Below the pieces are notes generated by a model, which was not told the DNA's origin, ran no database searches, and worked only from the letters and a program-made list of their open reading frames with translations. Below, piece by piece: positions 1 through 6,361 of a stretch of DNA of 19,781 bases; position 1 is the stretch's first letter; each line of letters opens with the position of its first letter. The translations under genes and the position numbers were made by a program. Location: NCBI GenBank assembly GCA_023392635.1, contig JAEVYS010000126.1, forward strand, positions 1 through 19,781, given 5' to 3'. Source of the stretch: Actinomycetes bacterium. Its GTDB lineage: Bacteria > Actinomycetota > Actinomycetes > Propionibacteriales > Propionibacteriaceae.

Positions 1-232
1 GGGCAGGTGCGGGTGCCGCCGGACGCGCCGGAGCGCTGGGGGCGGCGGGACGGGCGGGCGCCTCGGGAGCGGCCGGCTTCGCGGCGCTCTCCTTCAGGCG
101 ACGGACAACCGGTGCCTCGATCGTCGACGAGGCGGACCGGACGAATTCCCCCATGTCATTGAGGGTCTGCAGAAGTTCCTTGCTTTCGAGTCCGAGCTCC
201 TTCGCGAGCTCGTAGACGCGGACCTTGGCCAC
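1..232 (-). CDS. infB: Translation initiation factor IF-2, N-terminal part (cut by window edge)
   Basis: IF-2 is the GTPase that brings initiator fMet-tRNA to the 30S subunit and promotes subunit joining. Only the first 77 codons are in the window. They begin at a GTG (230-232) with AAGGAG a few bases upstream. The first residues read AKVRVYELAKELG, followed by KELLQTLNDMGEFVRSASS, which is the conserved IF2_N helical module, with APVVRRL around residue 45. After that comes an Ala/Pro-rich linker (PAAPEAPARPAAPSAPARP) typical of the long, low-complexity N-terminus of actinobacterial IF-2. The G domain lies outside the window. The gene is the last visible member of the nusA-ylxR-infB set, but 164 bp separate it from ylxR, and that spacer carries a candidate promoter and structured leader. 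The identification is very secure; only the downstream extent is unknown. Confidence 0.96.
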   Translation of the reverse strand, partial: MAKVRVYELAKELGLESKELLQTLNDMGEFVRSASSTIEAPVVRRLKESAAKPAAPEAPARPAAPSAPARPAAPAPA

Positions 233-396
233 TACTCTCCTTCAGGTCCGCGCGGGCGCGTGGACCAGCTAGTTGTACTCAGTGCTCATTTCGAGATTCT
301 CATCGAGTGGTCATGAGCGTTAGCCCACTTTCTGGTTGTGTTCGCCACGACGGCGAACGCGCGAGGATCAGTCTATCGTCCTGCGCGGCCAAACCC
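233..396 (-). promoter_or_regulatory. infB leader: candidate promoter, hairpin and CTCAT/ATGAG repeats
   Basis: This 164-bp ylxR-infB spacer is much longer than the other joints in the cluster. Read on the minus strand it holds, in order, a possible promoter (TTGAGG at 395-400, TAGACT at 370-375, spacer 19), a perfect 7-bp hairpin (340-358: GTTCGCC, loop of 5, GGCGAAC), and the elements CTCAT (313-317), ATGAG (299-303) and ATGAG (285-289), spaced exactly 14 nt apart. The single CTCAT can pair with either ATGAG. A six-codon ORF (269-289, MSTEYN) starts at the last ATGAG. The hairpin has no U-tract, so it is either a weak terminator of ylxR or part of the infB leader. All of these are sequence patterns. 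No function is proven. Confidence 0.4.
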
Positions 397-639
397 TCAA
401 TCGAGACCGAGGACATGAGCCACCTGGGCGCCGTCCACCGGGCGGCGCAGCGCCCGGGGCACCGCCCGACGCCGCACGGCGAGGGCCGCGCACTCCGGAT
501 GGAGGTAGCACCCGCGCCCCGGAAGAAGCTGGATGGTGTCGGTGACGACCGCCCCGGAGGCCTCGTCCCAGACCAGCCGCAGGAGCTCGGCCTTCGCCGC
601 GGTCCGGCGACAGCCGATGCAGGTGCGGACAGGAGTCAC
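397..639 (-). CDS. ylxR: YlxR family RNA-binding protein (DUF448)
   Basis: This is a small protein of 80 residues, the usual YlxR size. The N-terminus carries TCIGCRR (about residues 6-12) and the centre carries PGRGCYLHPEC, the two hallmark motifs of the family (known form GRGAYLHP). In other bacteria YlxR binds RNA and nucleoid DNA and has been linked to RNase P activity and transcription control; none of this can be read from the sequence. The start chosen is GTG at 637-639 because it puts the family motifs at the right distance from the N-terminus. The reading frame stays open upstream to 1080, but that part is antisense to the plus-strand gene and has no YlxR similarity. There is no good ribosome-binding site, and a TACACT -10 box lies 8 nt upstream, so the mRNA may be leaderless. 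ylxR normally follows nusA directly; here a plus-strand gene sits between them. Confidence 0.9.
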   Translation of the reverse strand: MTPVRTCIGCRRTAAKAELLRLVWDEASGAVVTDTIQLLPGRGCYLHPECAALAVRRRAVPRALRRPVDGAQVAHVLGLD

Positions 640-647
640 AACGCCGG

Positions 648-653
648 AGTGTA
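648..653 (-). promoter_or_regulatory. Candidate leaderless -10 box for ylxR
   Basis: On the minus strand TACACT fits the actinobacterial TANNNT -10 pattern. It lies 8 nt before the ylxR GTG, so transcription would start at or next to the start codon. I see no convincing -35 element. The site would give ylxR-infB its own promoter, which would make sense because the operon is interrupted just upstream. The evidence is pattern-based only. Confidence 0.4.
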
Positions 654-721
654 CGGCCTTGTTCCCGACGCACAGGCGGCACCCAGCCGAACGGGAGCGG
701 CAGCACAGCGGCAACCGGTGG

Positions 722-735
722 GGTGGAGCTCCACC
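722..735. promoter_or_regulatory. 14-bp perfect palindrome upstream of the plus-strand exported-protein gene
   Basis: GGTGGAGCTCCACC is a perfect inverted repeat with no central spacer. It ends 5 bp before the AAGGAG ribosome-binding site of the gene starting at 751. Position and symmetry suit a dimeric repressor operator or a 5'UTR element, but no known regulator consensus was recognised. GC-rich DNA yields such palindromes by chance at a modest rate. Confidence 0.3.
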
Positions 736-750
736 ACGACAAGGAGTCAG

Positions 751-1242
751 ATGAACAGGAAAGCAAAGGTCGGCCTCGGAGTCGGCGCCTCCGTGATCGC
801 CCTCGGTGCCGCCACCGGCGTCGGGGCACTCGCGGCGAACCTCGCGAGTGGGACGGACGCCGGGGCCGCGGCCCCCGCGGCGCGCTCGTCCGCCGGCCAG
901 GACGACAACGGGCGCAACGGGCAGGACGGCCCGGCCCGCTTCGGCAGGGACAGCACCGCGCTGGCCACGACGCTGGCGCAGAAGCTGGGCCTGGACGAAG
1001 CGAAGGTCAAGGCAGCGCTCGACGAGGTGATGGCCGCCACCCGGCCCTCCGGCCAGCCGTCCGGACCGCGGACCGGGCAACCCTCGGGCGACAGCAGCCG
1101 CCTGGAGGCCATGGCCGCGGGACTGGCCGACAGGCTCGACCTGGACGAGGCGACGGTGCTGGCCGCCCTCCAGGACGCCATGACGTCGATGCGGGACGGG
1201 GGGCAGCCGTCCGCGCAGCCGACGGCGTCCGCCACCGGGTAG
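751..1242 (+). CDS. Small exported protein with duplicated helical repeat (unknown function)
   Basis: This 163-residue protein starts at ATG 751 with AAGGAG 4 nt upstream. The N-terminus has three basic residues (MNRKAK) and then a hydrophobic, Gly/Ala-rich stretch (about residues 7-33), which looks like a signal peptide or membrane anchor. A disordered linker rich in Ala, Gly, Asn and Asp follows. Two copies of one helical motif come next: residues 69-95 (ALATTLAQKLGLDEAKVKAA) and 119-145 (AMAAGLADRLDLDEATVLAA). They share the core LA-x-L-L/D-LDEA-x-V-x-AAL and are separated by a Pro/Ser/Gly linker (about 99-116); the tail is again Ser/Pro/Ala-rich. Similar repeats occur in uncharacterised secreted proteins of Gram-positive bacteria, but I do not recognise a function. 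The gene lies tail to tail with nusA (9 bp gap) and diverges from ylxR, splitting a conserved operon. Confidence 0.8.
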   Translation: MNRKAKVGLGVGASVIALGAATGVGALAANLASGTDAGAAAPAARSSAGQDDNGRNGQDGPARFGRDSTALATTLAQKLGLDEAKVKAALDEVMAATRPSGQPSGPRTGQPSGDSSRLEAMAAGLADRLDLDEATVLAALQDAMTSMRDGGQPSAQPTASATG

Positions 1243-1251
1243 GGCGAGCGG

Positions 1252-2232
1252 CTACTGCTGCTGGGCCTCGGCGGTGTCCGGACGGATGTCGATACGCCAG
1301 CCGGTGAGCCGCGCGGCCAGGCGGGCGTTCTGGCCCTCCCGGCCGATCGCCAGGGACAGCTGGTAGTCGGGCACCACGACGCGGGCGGCCCGGGCAGTGG
1401 CGTCGGTGACCGTGACGGAGCTGACCTTCGCGGGGCTCAGCGCCTGCGCGACGAACACGCTCGGGTCGTCGGAGTAGTCGACGATGTCGATCTTCTCCTC
1501 GTTCAGCTCGTGCATGACCGCCCGCACCCGCTGCCCCATCGGGCCGATGCACGCGCCCTTGGCCGAGACGTCGGGGTTGTGGCTGATCACCGCGATCTTC
1601 GTGCGGTGGCCCGCCTCCCGGGCGATGGCCTTGATCTCGACGATCCCGTGCTCGATCTCGGGCACCTCCATGCGGAACAGCTTCGCGACCAGGTTCGGGT
1701 GGGTGCGTGACACCACGACCTGCGGGCCGTGGAGCTCACGACGGACGCTCACCACGTACACCCTCAGGCGCAGGCCATGCCTGTAGTCCTCGCCCGGTAC
1801 CTGCTCGGCCTGGGGCATGATCGCCTCGATGCTGCCCAGGTCGACCCGGACCGTCCGGGAATCGCGGTCCTGTTGCACCACACCGAGCACGATGTCGCCC
1901 TCGACGCCGGCGAAGTGGCCGAACTTCTGCTCGTCCTCCGCCTCACGGAGGCGCTGGAAGATCACCTGGCGGGCGGTCGCGGCAGCGACGCGTCCGAACC
2001 CCTCGGGCGTGTGCTCGAACTCCCCGATCCGGTTGCCCTCGTCGTCGAGCTCCGGCGCGTAGACCGCAACCTTGCCGCTCTTGCGGTCGACGTCGACCCG
2101 AGCGCCCGGGACGGCTCCGGGAGTCTTCTCGTACGCGTTCAGCAGGGCCTCGCTCAGTGCTGCGAGCAGCACCTCCATGCTGATCTCCTTGTCGCGCTCC
2201 AGCTGCTTCAGCGCGCTCATGTCGACGTCCAC
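1252..2232 (-). CDS. nusA: Transcription termination/antitermination factor NusA
   Basis: NusA binds RNA polymerase and nascent RNA and modulates pausing, termination and antitermination. The 326-residue product has the short actinobacterial form without C-terminal acidic repeats. The N-terminal domain starts with MDVDMSALKQLERDK. The S1 domain spans about residues 110-177 (EGDIVLGVVQ to VVVSRTHP). KH1 carries CIGPMGQRVRAV (228-239) and KH2 carries LAIGREGQNARLAARLTGW (294-312). The GTG start (2230-2232) gives the usual actinobacterial N-terminus. It lies only 1 nt after the rimP stop, with GGAGG inside the end of rimP, so the two are probably translationally coupled. Downstream, the gene ends 9 bp from a convergent plus-strand gene instead of running directly into ylxR. 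Confidence 0.97.
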   Translation of the reverse strand: MDVDMSALKQLERDKEISMEVLLAALSEALLNAYEKTPGAVPGARVDVDRKSGKVAVYAPELDDEGNRIGEFEHTPEGFGRVAAATARQVIFQRLREAEDEQKFGHFAGVEGDIVLGVVQQDRDSRTVRVDLGSIEAIMPQAEQVPGEDYRHGLRLRVYVVSVRRELHGPQVVVSRTHPNLVAKLFRMEVPEIEHGIVEIKAIAREAGHRTKIAVISHNPDVSAKGACIGPMGQRVRAVMHELNEEKIDIVDYSDDPSVFVAQALSPAKVSSVTVTDATARAARVVVPDYQLSLAIGREGQNARLAARLTGWRIDIRPDTAEAQQQ

Positions 2233-2233
2233 G

Positions 2234-2728
2234 TCAGTCCTCCACTCCCTCTTCGCCGTCCTCGCCCGCGACGGGGCGGTTCAGCTCCACCTGCACCAGC
2301 GCGCGCTGCACCTCCGCCAGCGGGATCCGCCGGCTGGTGCCGTCCACGTCCACCTCGACCGCCCCGTCGTCGGTCCCGAGCACCCGGCCGGTCACCGCAC
2401 CGTCGGCGAGCGTGAACTCCACCAGCCGACCGGTGTTGCGACGGAAGTGCTTGGGCTGGGTCAGGGGCCGGGTCACCCCGCGTGAGGAGACCTCGAGGGT
2501 GTAGGGACGGCCCTTCGTGATGTCCGCCTCGTCGAGGGTGGCGGAGATGTCCCGCGTCGCCGCGGCGATCTCGTCCAGCGACGGGCCGCGCCCCGCCGGT
2601 CCGTCGCCATCGAGGAAGATCCGCACCACCGAGCGCTTTCCCGCCGTCATCACCTCGAGCCGGTCCACCTCCAGGGCGTGGGCCGTCGCCACCGGCGCGA
2701 CCAGCGCTTCCAGATCAGCGGTGTTCAT
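2234..2728 (-). CDS. rimP: Ribosome maturation factor RimP
   Basis: RimP is a cytoplasmic factor needed for maturation of the 30S subunit. The 164-residue product shows the family layout: an N-terminal alpha/beta domain with LEVDRLEVM and VRIFLDGD, then DEIAAATRDISATLDE, then the signature YTLEVSSRGVTRPL (about residues 77-90), and a C-terminal SH3-like barrel ending in an acidic tail. The order rimP-nusA is universal in bacteria, and the 1-nt joint to nusA fits one operon. The start is ATG (2726-2728), giving the expected N-terminus. A 91-bp spacer separates it from proS upstream, so transcription may start there anew. Confidence 0.96.
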   Translation of the reverse strand: MNTADLEALVAPVATAHALEVDRLEVMTAGKRSVVRIFLDGDGPAGRGPSLDEIAAATRDISATLDEADITKGRPYTLEVSSRGVTRPLTQPKHFRRNTGRLVEFTLADGAVTGRVLGTDDGAVEVDVDGTSRRIPLAEVQRALVQVELNRPVAGEDGEEGVED

Positions 2729-2819
2729 GGCCAGTCCTCGATCCGGTTGTGGGAATGCTGTTGTGTGGCACCTTGCCAGTTGCCAATTCTAGGGCCCAAG
2801 TGGGCAATTCGGCCCGAGG
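2729..2819 (-). promoter_or_regulatory. proS-rimP spacer with candidate -10 box
   Basis: This 91-bp gap is less GC-rich than the genes around it. On the minus strand it contains TAGAAT (five of six bases of TATAAT) near 2790-2795, but I see no good -35 at the right distance. Short GC inverted repeats (GCCC-AAGT-GGGC near 2796-2807) could form a small hairpin after proS, without a U-tract. A promoter for rimP-nusA is plausible here, since this operon usually has its own. Confidence 0.35.
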
Positions 2820-4604
2820 TCAGTCCGCCAGGGTGGCCAGGAGCACGTCGACGGCCTCGGCCAGCGGAACCTCGACCCGCTCGCCGCTCGCCCGGTCGCG
2901 CACCTCGACGAGCCCGTCGGCGAGGCCACGCCCCACCACCACGGCGGTGGGCATGCCCATGATCTCGGCGTCGGCGAACTTCACGCCGGGGCTCGCCTTG
3001 CGGTCGTCCAGCAGCACCCTGACGCCGCGGGCGTCCAGCTCGGCGGCGAGGGTCTCGGCCGCGGCGAGGATCTCCTCCCCCTTGCCGGTGGCGAGCACCT
3101 GGACGTCGAAGGGCGCCAGGGCGCGCGGCCACGCCAGGCCGCGCTCGTCGCAGGTCGCTTCGGCGACCGCTGCGACGGCGCGCGAGACGCCCACGCCGTA
3201 GGAACCCATGGTGACCGTGACGAGCACGCCGCGTGCGTCCAGGACCTTCAGGCCCAGCGCCTCCGCGTACTTGCGACCGAGCTGGAAGATGTGGCCCATC
3301 TCGATGCCGCGGGCGAGGCTCAGGGGCCCGGACCCGTCCGGGGCGGGATCGCCCTCGCGGATCTCTGCCACGTCCAGCACGCCGTCGGAGGTGAAGTCAC
3401 GCCCGGCGACGACGTCGACCATGTGGGTGTCAACGACGTTCGCACCGGTGATCCAGGCAGAGCCGGCAACGACGCGGGGGTCGGTGAGGTAGCGCACTTT
3501 CAGGGGGCCCTGCAGGCCGAGGTGCTGCTCGGCGGTCCCGGTGGCCAGCGAGACCGGGCCGATGTAGCCCTTCACCAGGCCGGGGTGCGCGGCGAAGTCC
3601 TCGTCGGTGACCGGTGCCGCCTCCGCCGGCGCGACCGCCGCCTCCAGGCGCTTCACGTCCACATCCCGGTCACCGGGCAGGCCGACGACCAGCAACTCAC
3701 TGCTGCCGTCCGGAGCCGTGAGCCTGAACACGACGTTCTTCAAGGTGTCGGCAGCGGTCCAGGCGCGGTCAGCACGCGGGAAGCTCGCGTTGGCCACGTC
3801 GACCAGCTCTGCGATCGTGCCGGTGTTCGGGGTGTCGACCGTGCGCGCAGCACCGACCGCACTCGCGTCCTGCTCGGGAGGAGCGGCGATGCTCACCGCC
3901 TCGACGTTGGCCGCGTACCCGCCGGGTGAGCGGACGAAGGTGTCCTCGCCGGTCGGCGAGACCGCCAGGAACTCCTCCGACGCCGAGCCGCCCATCGCAC
4001 CGGAGGTGGCCTTCACGATGACGTACTCGAGCCCCAGCCGGGTGAAGATGCGGACGTAGGCGTCGCGGTGCGCCTGGTAGGACGCGTCCAGACCGGCGTC
4101 GTCCACGTCGAAGGAGTAGGAGTCCTTCATGACGAACTCGCGGCCGCGCAGCAGGCCGGCCCGGGGGCGCGCCTCGTCGCGGTACTTGGTCTGGATCTGG
4201 TAGAGCGACAGGGGCAGGTCCTTGTACGAGGAGTACAGGTCCTTCACCAGCAGCGTGAACATCTCCTCGTGCGTGGGCCCGAGCAGGTAGTCGGCTCCCT
4301 TGCGGTCCTTCAGGCGGAACAGGTTGGGCCCGTACTCCACCCAGCGGTGGGTCGCCTCATAAGGCTCCCGGGGCAGCAGGGCGGGGAAGCGGACCTCCTG
4401 GGCGCCGATGGCGTCCATCTCCTCGCGCACGATGCGCTCGACCCGCTGCAGCACGCGCAGCCCCAGCGGTAGCCAGGTGTAGATGCCGGGCGCGGTGCGG
4501 CGGATGTAGCCGGCGCGCACGAGCCAGCGGTGGCTGGGAACCTCCGCGTCGGCGGGATCCTCGCGAAGGGTGCGGACGAACAGCTGGGACAGGCGGGTGA
4601 TCAC
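2820..4604 (-). CDS. proS: Prolyl-tRNA synthetase (bacterial type, with editing domain)
   Basis: This is a class II aminoacyl-tRNA synthetase that charges tRNA-Pro. At 594 residues it has the bacterial length. The catalytic core shows RRTAPGIYTWLPLGLRVL (motif 1 region, about 35-52), LLGPTHEE (107-114), motif 2 YRDEARPRAGLLRGREFVMK (141-160), RGIEMGHIFQLG (432-443) and motif 3 GSYGVGVSR (467-475). Between motifs 2 and 3 (about 225-405) lies the INS domain, which clears Ala-tRNA-Pro in bacterial ProRS. Its LKNVVFRL segment places Lys289 where the family has the editing lysine. The C-terminal anticodon-binding domain follows (FDVQVLATG, LLDDRKASPGVKFADAE). The start is GTG (4602-4604) with a weak TAGGA upstream. 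It lies 43 bp after the siderophore reductase and 0.9 kb from a YbaK-type deacylase. Confidence 0.97.
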   Translation of the reverse strand: MITRLSQLFVRTLREDPADAEVPSHRWLVRAGYIRRTAPGIYTWLPLGLRVLQRVERIVREEMDAIGAQEVRFPALLPREPYEATHRWVEYGPNLFRLKDRKGADYLLGPTHEEMFTLLVKDLYSSYKDLPLSLYQIQTKYRDEARPRAGLLRGREFVMKDSYSFDVDDAGLDASYQAHRDAYVRIFTRLGLEYVIVKATSGAMGGSASEEFLAVSPTGEDTFVRSPGGYAANVEAVSIAAPPEQDASAVGAARTVDTPNTGTIAELVDVANASFPRADRAWTAADTLKNVVFRLTAPDGSSELLVVGLPGDRDVDVKRLEAAVAPAEAAPVTDEDFAAHPGLVKGYIGPVSLATGTAEQHLGLQGPLKVRYLTDPRVVAGSAWITGANVVDTHMVDVVAGRDFTSDGVLDVAEIREGDPAPDGSGPLSLARGIEMGHIFQLGRKYAEALGLKVLDARGVLVTVTMGSYGVGVSRAVAAVAEATCDERGLAWPRALAPFDVQVLATGKGEEILAAAETLAAELDARGVRVLLDDRKASPGVKFADAEIMGMPTAVVVGRGLADGLVEVRDRASGERVEVPLAEAVDVLLATLAD

Positions 4605-4647
4605 CGGGTGATCCTACCGACCCGCGACAGCGAGCCTCGCACCGGCG

Positions 4648-5394
4648 TCAGCCGTGGCGCCAGTAGCCCTTCGCGATCACGGCCTCCGGCGGGAGCCCCC
4701 ACCGCTGCAGCAGCAGGGCACGGGCCGCGGGCAGGGCCTCCGCCTCCGCGGCGACGAAGCCGAGGACGGCGCCGTCGGGGCGGTCGCGCTCGCCGAGGGC
4801 GTCGAGGGCGTCACGCAGCGACTCCGTGCCGCGCACGAGCACCGTCACGAACGTGTTCGCGTCGGTCGGGACCGGCACCAGCTCGTTCTCCGGCGCGACC
4901 TCGAGGATCACCCGGGCCGGAACGCCCGGACGCCGGGAGCGCAGGAACCGGGAGATCGCCGGCACCGCGGTCTCGTCACCGGCGAGGAACCACGAGTCGG
5001 GCTCTCCGGAAACCGTGTTGCTCCGCCGCGGCCCGGCGACGGCGACGACGGAGCCCAGCGGCGCGGCGGCGGCCCAGGTGGACCCGGGCCCGTCCCCGTG
5101 GATGACGAAGTCGAACTCGACCCAGCCGGCGTCGCCGTCGGCGTGGAGCGGCGTGTACTCACGGCTCGGCAGCTCCCGCCACTCCTCTGGTGTGTCGGGA
5201 CCGGCCGTGCCCGGCTCGGCGAAGAAGATCCGCACGTGGTCGTCGGCGCCCGGCGCGGTGAACCCGCGCAGCGCGTCGCCCTCCAGACGCAGCCGCACGT
5301 AGCCGGGCGTCAGCCACTGCCGGGACGCGAGTGCCGCCGGCCGCAGCGCGGTCTCCAGCGGGACGGTTTCGAACACGGGCGTGGCCAGGGTCAT
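4648..5394 (-). CDS. Siderophore-interacting protein (NAD(P)H-dependent ferric-siderophore reductase, FAD)
   Basis: Proteins of this family reduce siderophore-bound Fe(III) in the cytoplasm with NAD(P)H and FAD, releasing the iron. The product (248 residues from the chosen start) shows the FAD-binding beta-barrel motif SREYTPLH (77-84), then FDFVIHGDGPGSTWA (94-108), typical of the SIP group. The C-terminal domain has WFLAGDETAVPAI (135-147) and ends with AKGYWRHG, the classical SIP tail. I chose ATG 5392-5394 because GAGGA lies 6 nt upstream. An in-frame ATG at 5425-5427 would add 11 residues but overlaps the putative promoter and iron-box half-site. The gene has no siderophore transport genes beside it in this window. 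It probably shares a transcript with proS, 43 bp downstream, which would be an odd pairing. Confidence 0.9.
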   Translation of the reverse strand: MTLATPVFETVPLETALRPAALASRQWLTPGYVRLRLEGDALRGFTAPGADDHVRIFFAEPGTAGPDTPEEWRELPSREYTPLHADGDAGWVEFDFVIHGDGPGSTWAAAAPLGSVVAVAGPRRSNTVSGEPDSWFLAGDETAVPAISRFLRSRRPGVPARVILEVAPENELVPVPTDANTFVTVLVRGTESLRDALDALGERDRPDGAVLGFVAAEAEALPAARALLLQRWGLPPEAVIAKGYWRHG

Positions 5395-5427
5395 CGGTGT
5401 CCTCGGTCTCGGCGACGGGTGGCGCAT

Positions 5428-5460
5428 TTAGGTTAACCCGCTGTTGCCAAAATCACGCAA
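5428..5460 (-). promoter_or_regulatory. Candidate promoter with DtxR/IdeR-like half-site for the siderophore reductase
   Basis: On the plus strand, 5428-5438 reads TTAGGTTAACC. The first eight bases match one arm of the DtxR/IdeR iron box (TTAGGTTAGSCTAACCTAA); the other arm is degenerate. The half-site covers TAACCT (minus strand, 5430-5435), a TANNNT -10 box with TTGCGT 19 bp further upstream (5455-5460). Transcription would begin near 5423, about 29 nt before the chosen ATG. Repressor binding over the -10 would be the expected layout for iron control of a siderophore reductase. The full box is not conserved, so this is a candidate only. Confidence 0.4.
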
Positions 5461-5490
5461 CCCTCTGTCCGGGGCTGGCAGGATGTCGGG

Positions 5491-5970
5491 GTGACCGAGA
5501 ACACGCTTCCCGAGGGCGCCCGGAGGGTGTCCGCACTCCTTGCCGACCGGGGCCACCCGCACGACGTGGTGCTGCTGCCGGTGACCGGCCGCACCGCCGC
5601 CGATGCCGCGTCGGCCCTCGGGGTGGAACTGGGACAGATCGCGAAGAGCATCGTGTTCCGGCGGCTGTCCGACGACGCCGCCGTGCTCGTGGTCACCTCC
5701 GGCGATCGCAGGGTGGACGAGAAGAAGGTCTCCGCGCTGGTGGGCACGCTTGGACGCGCCGACGCCGACTTCGTGAAGGCCACCACCGGCTTCTCGATCG
5801 GCGGCGTGTCGCCGGTGGGCCATGCCACTCCCCCGGTGATCCTGATCGACGCCGAGCTGTTCCGCTTCGAGCAGATCTGGGCTGCGGCCGGACACCCCTA
5901 CGCCGTGTTCCCGCTGGCGCCGTCCGAACTGCAGCAGCTCACCGGCGCCCCGGTTGCCGAGATCTCCTGA
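5491..5970 (+). CDS. YbaK/ProX-family aminoacyl-tRNA deacylase
   Basis: This 159-residue protein has the stand-alone INS-like fold of YbaK and related deacylases. These hydrolyse mischarged tRNAs in trans, such as Cys-tRNA-Pro by YbaK. The key elements are GQIAKSIVFRR with the invariant lysine (Lys52), VVTSGDRRVDEKKV (67-80), and TGFSIGGVSPVGH (99-111), the conserved substrate-loop signature. The C-terminal helix-strand part (AAAGHPYAVFPLAPSEL) also fits. The exact substrate tRNA cannot be told from sequence. The GTG start (5491) has AGGA upstream. The gene diverges from the siderophore reductase and ends exactly where the convergent glyoxalase-fold gene ends, stop codon against stop codon, with no room for a separate terminator. 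Confidence 0.9.
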   Translation: MTENTLPEGARRVSALLADRGHPHDVVLLPVTGRTAADAASALGVELGQIAKSIVFRRLSDDAAVLVVTSGDRRVDEKKVSALVGTLGRADADFVKATTGFSIGGVSPVGHATPPVILIDAELFRFEQIWAAAGHPYAVFPLAPSELQQLTGAPVAEIS

Positions 5971-6351
5971 TCACGCCTCGATCCACAGGCAGAAGGGGTG
6001 CCCGGCGGGGTCGAGGCACACGCGGACGTCCTCCTGCGGCTGGAAGTCGGCGACGCGGGCCCCGCACGCCACGGCGCGGGCCACGCCCGCGGCCAGGTCG
6101 TCCACCCTGATCTCGAGGTGGAACTGCATCTGCTGGTGGTAGGCGTCCTGGGGCCAGACCGGCGGCAGGTGGGTCGGCTCGCCCTGGAAGGCCAGGCCCA
6201 CGCCTCCCTCGGGATTGCGGAGCGCCAGCCAGTCCTCGCCGTCCGGCACGTCCGGCTCGGGCCAGCCCAGCAGCGCAGCGTAGAACCGCGCCAGGCCGAC
6301 GGGGTCCGGCGTGCCGAGGGTGACCGTGGTCAGGGTCGGGTTGGCTTCCAT
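5971..6351 (-). CDS. Glyoxalase/VOC-fold protein
   Basis: This 126-residue protein belongs to the vicinal-oxygen-chelate superfamily, one babbab module pair. It starts TLTTVTLGTPDPVGLARFY and shows AALLGW, a central QFHLEIRVDD and the closing DPAGHPFCLWIEA, which resembles the Glyoxalase_6-like group. Members include dioxygenases, isomerases and resistance proteins, so the substrate is unknown. The ATG start (6349-6351) has a strong AGGAGG 6 nt upstream, which lies directly after the stop of the GNAT gene (10 bp gap). The two are clearly co-transcribed. The end abuts the ybaK-like gene tail to tail. Confidence 0.88.
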   Translation of the reverse strand: MEANPTLTTVTLGTPDPVGLARFYAALLGWPEPDVPDGEDWLALRNPEGGVGLAFQGEPTHLPPVWPQDAYHQQMQFHLEIRVDDLAAGVARAVACGARVADFQPQEDVRVCLDPAGHPFCLWIEA

Positions 6352-6361
6352 GCGGGCCTCC

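Noticed and set aside
307..750. N-terminal extension of the exported-protein gene from 307
   Set aside because: It overlaps ylxR in antisense, is Arg/Pro/Gly-rich, and would place the signal peptide in the middle of the protein. AAGGAG supports ATG 751.
640..1080. Upstream extension of ylxR to 1080
   Set aside because: It is antisense to the plus-strand exported-protein gene and has no YlxR similarity. Family length fits the GTG at 639.
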